A stretch of 64,000 nucleotides of DNA from Clostridiales bacterium (GTDB taxonomy: Bacteria; Bacillota_E; Sulfobacillia; Sulfobacillales; JAIMBI01), in the NCBI GenBank assembly GCA_027318915.1, contig DAHVOH010000004.1, positions 1 to 64,000 of the forward strand, given 5' to 3'. A program made the translations under genes and the position numbers. Under the pieces are notes generated by a model. That model was not told where the DNA came from. It saw only the letters and a program-made list of their open reading frames with translations, and did not search any database. Of the stretch, positions 61,850 through 64,000 are shown piece by piece. Within the stretch, counting starts at the first letter, position 1; each line of letters opens with the position of its first letter.

Positions 61850-62392
61850 ATGCGCTGGACGGTCATCCGCGGCGACATCACGGTCCAGGCCGTCGACGCC
61901 ATCGTCAATGCGGCCAACGCGGAACTGGCCGGCGGCGGGGGCGTCGACGGCGCGGTTCATCGCGCCGCCGGGCCTGAGATGATGGCGGCGCTGCGCCCGC
62001 TGGGCGGATGTCCGACCGGGTCGGCCGTGGTCACGCCGGGATTTCGCCTGCCGAGCCGCTGGGTCATTCACGCCGTGGGACCGGTGTGGCGGGGGGGCCG
62101 GAGCGGCGAGGCGCGTCTCTTGGCGTCGGCCTACGTCAGCGCGCTCGCCCGCGCGGAGGAGCTGGGCGCCCGGACGTTGGCGCTGGCCGCCCTCAGCACC
62201 GGCGTTTACGGCTACCCGCTGGACTCGGCGCTGGCCATCTCGGTGGCGGTCCTGGAGGCGTGGTCCCGCCGTCCGAGCAGCCTCCGGGAGGTGCGCGCGG
62301 TGGCGTTCAATGAGGCCGTGGAGGCGGGTTGGGTGGGCGCCTTCGGGGCCCGGGCGGGGGAATGGCCGGCGGGCTCTCCGGCCATGGCCTGA
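61850..62392 (+). CDS. macro-domain ADP-ribose-binding protein
   Basis: A 180-residue single macro domain of the MacroD/YmdB type: [36 protein letters not shown] (ADP-ribose loops), VIHAVGPVW, and [22 protein letters not shown]. Members remove ADP-ribose from proteins or deacetylate O-acetyl-ADP-ribose. It starts 2 bp after the sucB stop, so it is almost certainly on the sucAB transcript. Its stop is 22 bp from the end of the convergent unknown gene. Confidence 0.93.
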   Translation: MRWTVIRGDITVQAVDAIVNAANAELAGGGGVDGAVHRAAGPEMMAALRPLGGCPTGSAVVTPGFRLPSRWVIHAVGPVWRGGRSGEARLLASAYVSALARAEELGARTLALAALSTGVYGYPLDSALAISVAVLEAWSRRPSSLREVRAVAFNEAVEAGWVGAFGARAGEWPAGSPAMA

Positions 62393-62413
62393 CGGGTCGC
62401 CCACCGGCCCGGG

Positions 62414-64000
62414 TCAGGGGGCGCGCGTGAAGGTCAGGGAGGCGTGGGTCAATGGACCGACGCCCGTCCCCCATTCCACGGGAATCGTGAAGGCGTTGGG
62501 CACACGGACCCAGCCCTCGGCGACGGCCGTCCACCACAGGTGCGATCCCAGCAGCACAGCCTGAAAGCGGTAGCCGGGCGCGGCCGGCGGGCGCATGAGC
62601 AGGTGGGACGCGCTGGTCAGCAGCCCGTCCTGGATGGGAAGCCACCAGTCGCCGGGGGGCGCGGTGAGTCCCAGCGTTTCGATGCCGGAGGGATTCACGC
62701 CGGTATAGTCCAGGTTTAAGCTGCTGGCGATGCCGAGCGCGCCGCCCTGGCTCAGTAGGGGCGTGTTGAGGGGCACGGAATAGTTCAGGACCGGCGGCTG
62801 CATGCGTGTCGGAGACAGGCGGAGGCGGGCGCTCCAGACGGGCGTCCGGGCGGTCCACACCAGCCCGGCGGGAACGGCCGGGGGCGCATAGGGGCCCCAC
62901 TGCACCAGACCGCGCCGGGTGGCGCCGTAGGCATACAGTCCGCCAAACGCCATGGCGCGCGGCTGGACGGTTGTGCGCGACAAGATCTCTCCCCCGAGGT
63001 TCATGGCCACGACCGTATTCGCCCTGCGGGCCAACACCACCGCGCCCCAGCTCACGAGCCCGAGCGCCCGTCCGTTTGGCAGCGCATGAAAGGAAAATCC
63101 GGCGGGCGCGCTCCAGGCGTGCACCGCGATGGCGGACGGGCGGCTCACCAGTTCGGCCTCCGGATCGACCGGGCCGGCCGGAAGCCATCGCGACGGGCCT
63201 TGGACCTGCCGGTTCCCCGGCAGGTCCAGGCCAATGACGTAGGGAACGGCGACCCCTCGCGGCGTGATCAAGACAAATCCCGGCCCGGCGTCGATGGGCG
63301 CCAGGTGGCTTCCGGCCAGAGGCCCGCCGGGTTCGCGCACCGTCCAAATACGGGATCCCCGGGGGCTCCACACAAACAGCGTGGAGCGGGTGGGAAGCCA
63401 CGACACCAGTTCGCCCGGCCCAAGATTGTCCGACAGCCACAAGGCCCCGCTGCCGCCTGGCAGGCGGCCCCATACCCGCCCCCGCGGACCCACGATCCAG
63501 GTCGAATCGCGATCGCTGATCAGGAACCGCCCCGACGGCCCGCCGCGGATCCAAAAAGGCGCCGTCGACGCGCCGACCGCGTCCAGCGTCGTCCGGCCCA
63601 GCACATGACCCGCGGTCCCGACCAGGATGGCCGTCGTGCGACGGCCCCGGCGCACCACCAGGGCCGTGACGCCGTCCGCCTGTGCGCCGGCGGCCTCGAT
63701 GCGGGAGGACGACGGGAGGTGCAACGTCCACAGGGGATGCGACAGGTGGCCGGCGCGGCGCACGCTGACGGCGGCGCCTTGGTACATCACGAGCCAGCCG
63801 TGCGTCAGCACGAGGCGGCTTTGACGTCCAAATCCCGCGGGCCACGAGAGCAGCGTCACCTGGGGCCGGAGGGCCGTCGCGGCGCCGGGACGAGTCGGCG
63901 CGTTCGGATTCAGCAGCAGGGCGATGGCCGCCGCGACGGCGAGGGCCGGCAGCCATGCCCAGCGGGAACGCTGCGGGCGCGACCGGCGGGGCGGCAGCAG
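62414..64000 (-). CDS. membrane-anchored protein of unknown function (5' end off the window)
   Basis: At least 529 codons, open to the window edge. The visible N-terminal part has Arg-rich residues followed by a transmembrane segment (WAWLPALAVAAAIALLL), so the bulk lies outside the membrane. The rest is beta-rich with repeating short strands such as HGWLVMYQGAAVSV, GPSGRFLISDRDSTWIVG, RSTLFVWSPRGSRIWTV and HLAPIDAGPGFVLITPRGVAVPYVIG, suggesting a beta-propeller. No named family is recognised. The style recalls the lipoprotein at 18278-19243. Confidence 0.7.
   Translation of the reverse strand: MLPPRRSRPQRSRWAWLPALAVAAAIALLLNPNAPTRPGAATALRPQVTLLSWPAGFGRQSRLVLTHGWLVMYQGAAVSVRRAGHLSHPLWTLHLPSSSRIEAAGAQADGVTALVVRRGRRTTAILVGTAGHVLGRTTLDAVGASTAPFWIRGGPSGRFLISDRDSTWIVGPRGRVWGRLPGGSGALWLSDNLGPGELVSWLPTRSTLFVWSPRGSRIWTVREPGGPLAGSHLAPIDAGPGFVLITPRGVAVPYVIGLDLPGNRQVQGPSRWLPAGPVDPEAELVSRPSAIAVHAWSAPAGFSFHALPNGRALGLVSWGAVVLARRANTVVAMNLGGEILSRTTVQPRAMAFGGLYAYGATRRGLVQWGPYAPPAVPAGLVWTARTPVWSARLRLSPTRMQPPVLNYSVPLNTPLLSQGGALGIASSLNLDYTGVNPSGIETLGLTAPPGDWWLPIQDGLLTSASHLLMRPPAAPGYRFQAVLLGSHLWWTAVAEGWVRVPNAFTIPVEWGTGVGPLTHASLTFTRAP

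Noticed and set aside
1..64000. CRISPR arrays, rRNA or tRNA genes, or a prophage
   Set aside because: No regularly spaced repeats, no rRNA-like blocks and no cluster of phage genes were seen; the only mobile trace is the IS21 remnant.

Overview
This is a high-GC chromosomal window whose core gene order is that of a spore-forming Firmicute. The evidence is lepA-hemW-hrcA-grpE-dnaJ-prmA, then rpsU-yqeY, yqfC-yqfD-phoH-(7TM-HD)-ybeY-dgkA-(CNNM)-cdd-era-recO-glyQ-glyS-(PPDK regulator)-ppdK-dnaG-sigA. A CIRCE/HrcA operator, typical sigma-A promoters and the sporulation genes yqfC/yqfD agree with this. A G1-type acid peptidase, a sulfide:quinone oxidoreductase with an ArsR-rhodanese regulator and a DsrE-like protein, and the very high GC suggest an acid-tolerant, sulfur-metabolising member of the Sulfobacillus/Thermaerobacter kind. 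That placement is an inference, not something read directly.

Layout. 1-2.3 kb: an edge toxin-antitoxin pair, a decayed IS21-type transposase and a secreted CAP-domain protein. 2.8-4.1 kb: an unknown gene and a Cys-rich, probably spore-surface gene converging on a strong hairpin. 4.2-10.2 kb: a methyltransferase, then a tightly coupled run of CoA ligase, EthD, enoyl-CoA hydratase, MFS exporter, phosphotransferase and GNAT. 10.2-17.5 kb: translation factor and heat-shock operon (without dnaK) with HIT and zinc-ribbon proteins. 17.5-39.3 kb: the housekeeping/sporulation/replication block ending in sigA, interrupted by a rhodanese gene and a small secreted-protein gene on the other strand. 39.6-44 kb: a soluble LytS/LytT-like two-component pair, a DUF2508-like gene and a fatty-acyl-CoA ligase. 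44.2-47 kb: a penicillin-binding protein 2 gene, two small genes and a copper-chaperone-like gene with an in-frame TGA, closed by a terminator. 47-50.5 kb: G1 peptidase and orphan peptide-ABC permeases. 50.6-55.1 kb (minus): a sulfide-response operon (ArsR-rhodanese, DsrE, SQR, methyltransferase) ending in a frameshifted fosmidomycin-resistance-type MFS pseudogene. 55.2-64 kb: GH31 alpha-xylosidase-like enzyme, sucA-sucB, a macro-domain protein and a membrane-anchored unknown running off the edge.

The most interesting item is the 72-codon HMA (copper chaperone) gene at 46685-46903. Its metal-binding motif reads GMT-TGA-GGC, so the TGA replaces the first cysteine of the usual CxxC. The frame is intact on both sides, and a hairpin with its apical loop 18-23 nt past the TGA fits a bacterial SECIS element. 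It is either a selenocysteine-containing copper chaperone or a very recent nonsense allele.

Genes appear to work in coupled sets, with many 4-bp ATGA/GTGA overlaps. Long open frames antisense to real genes are common here because of the GC content and were not annotated.
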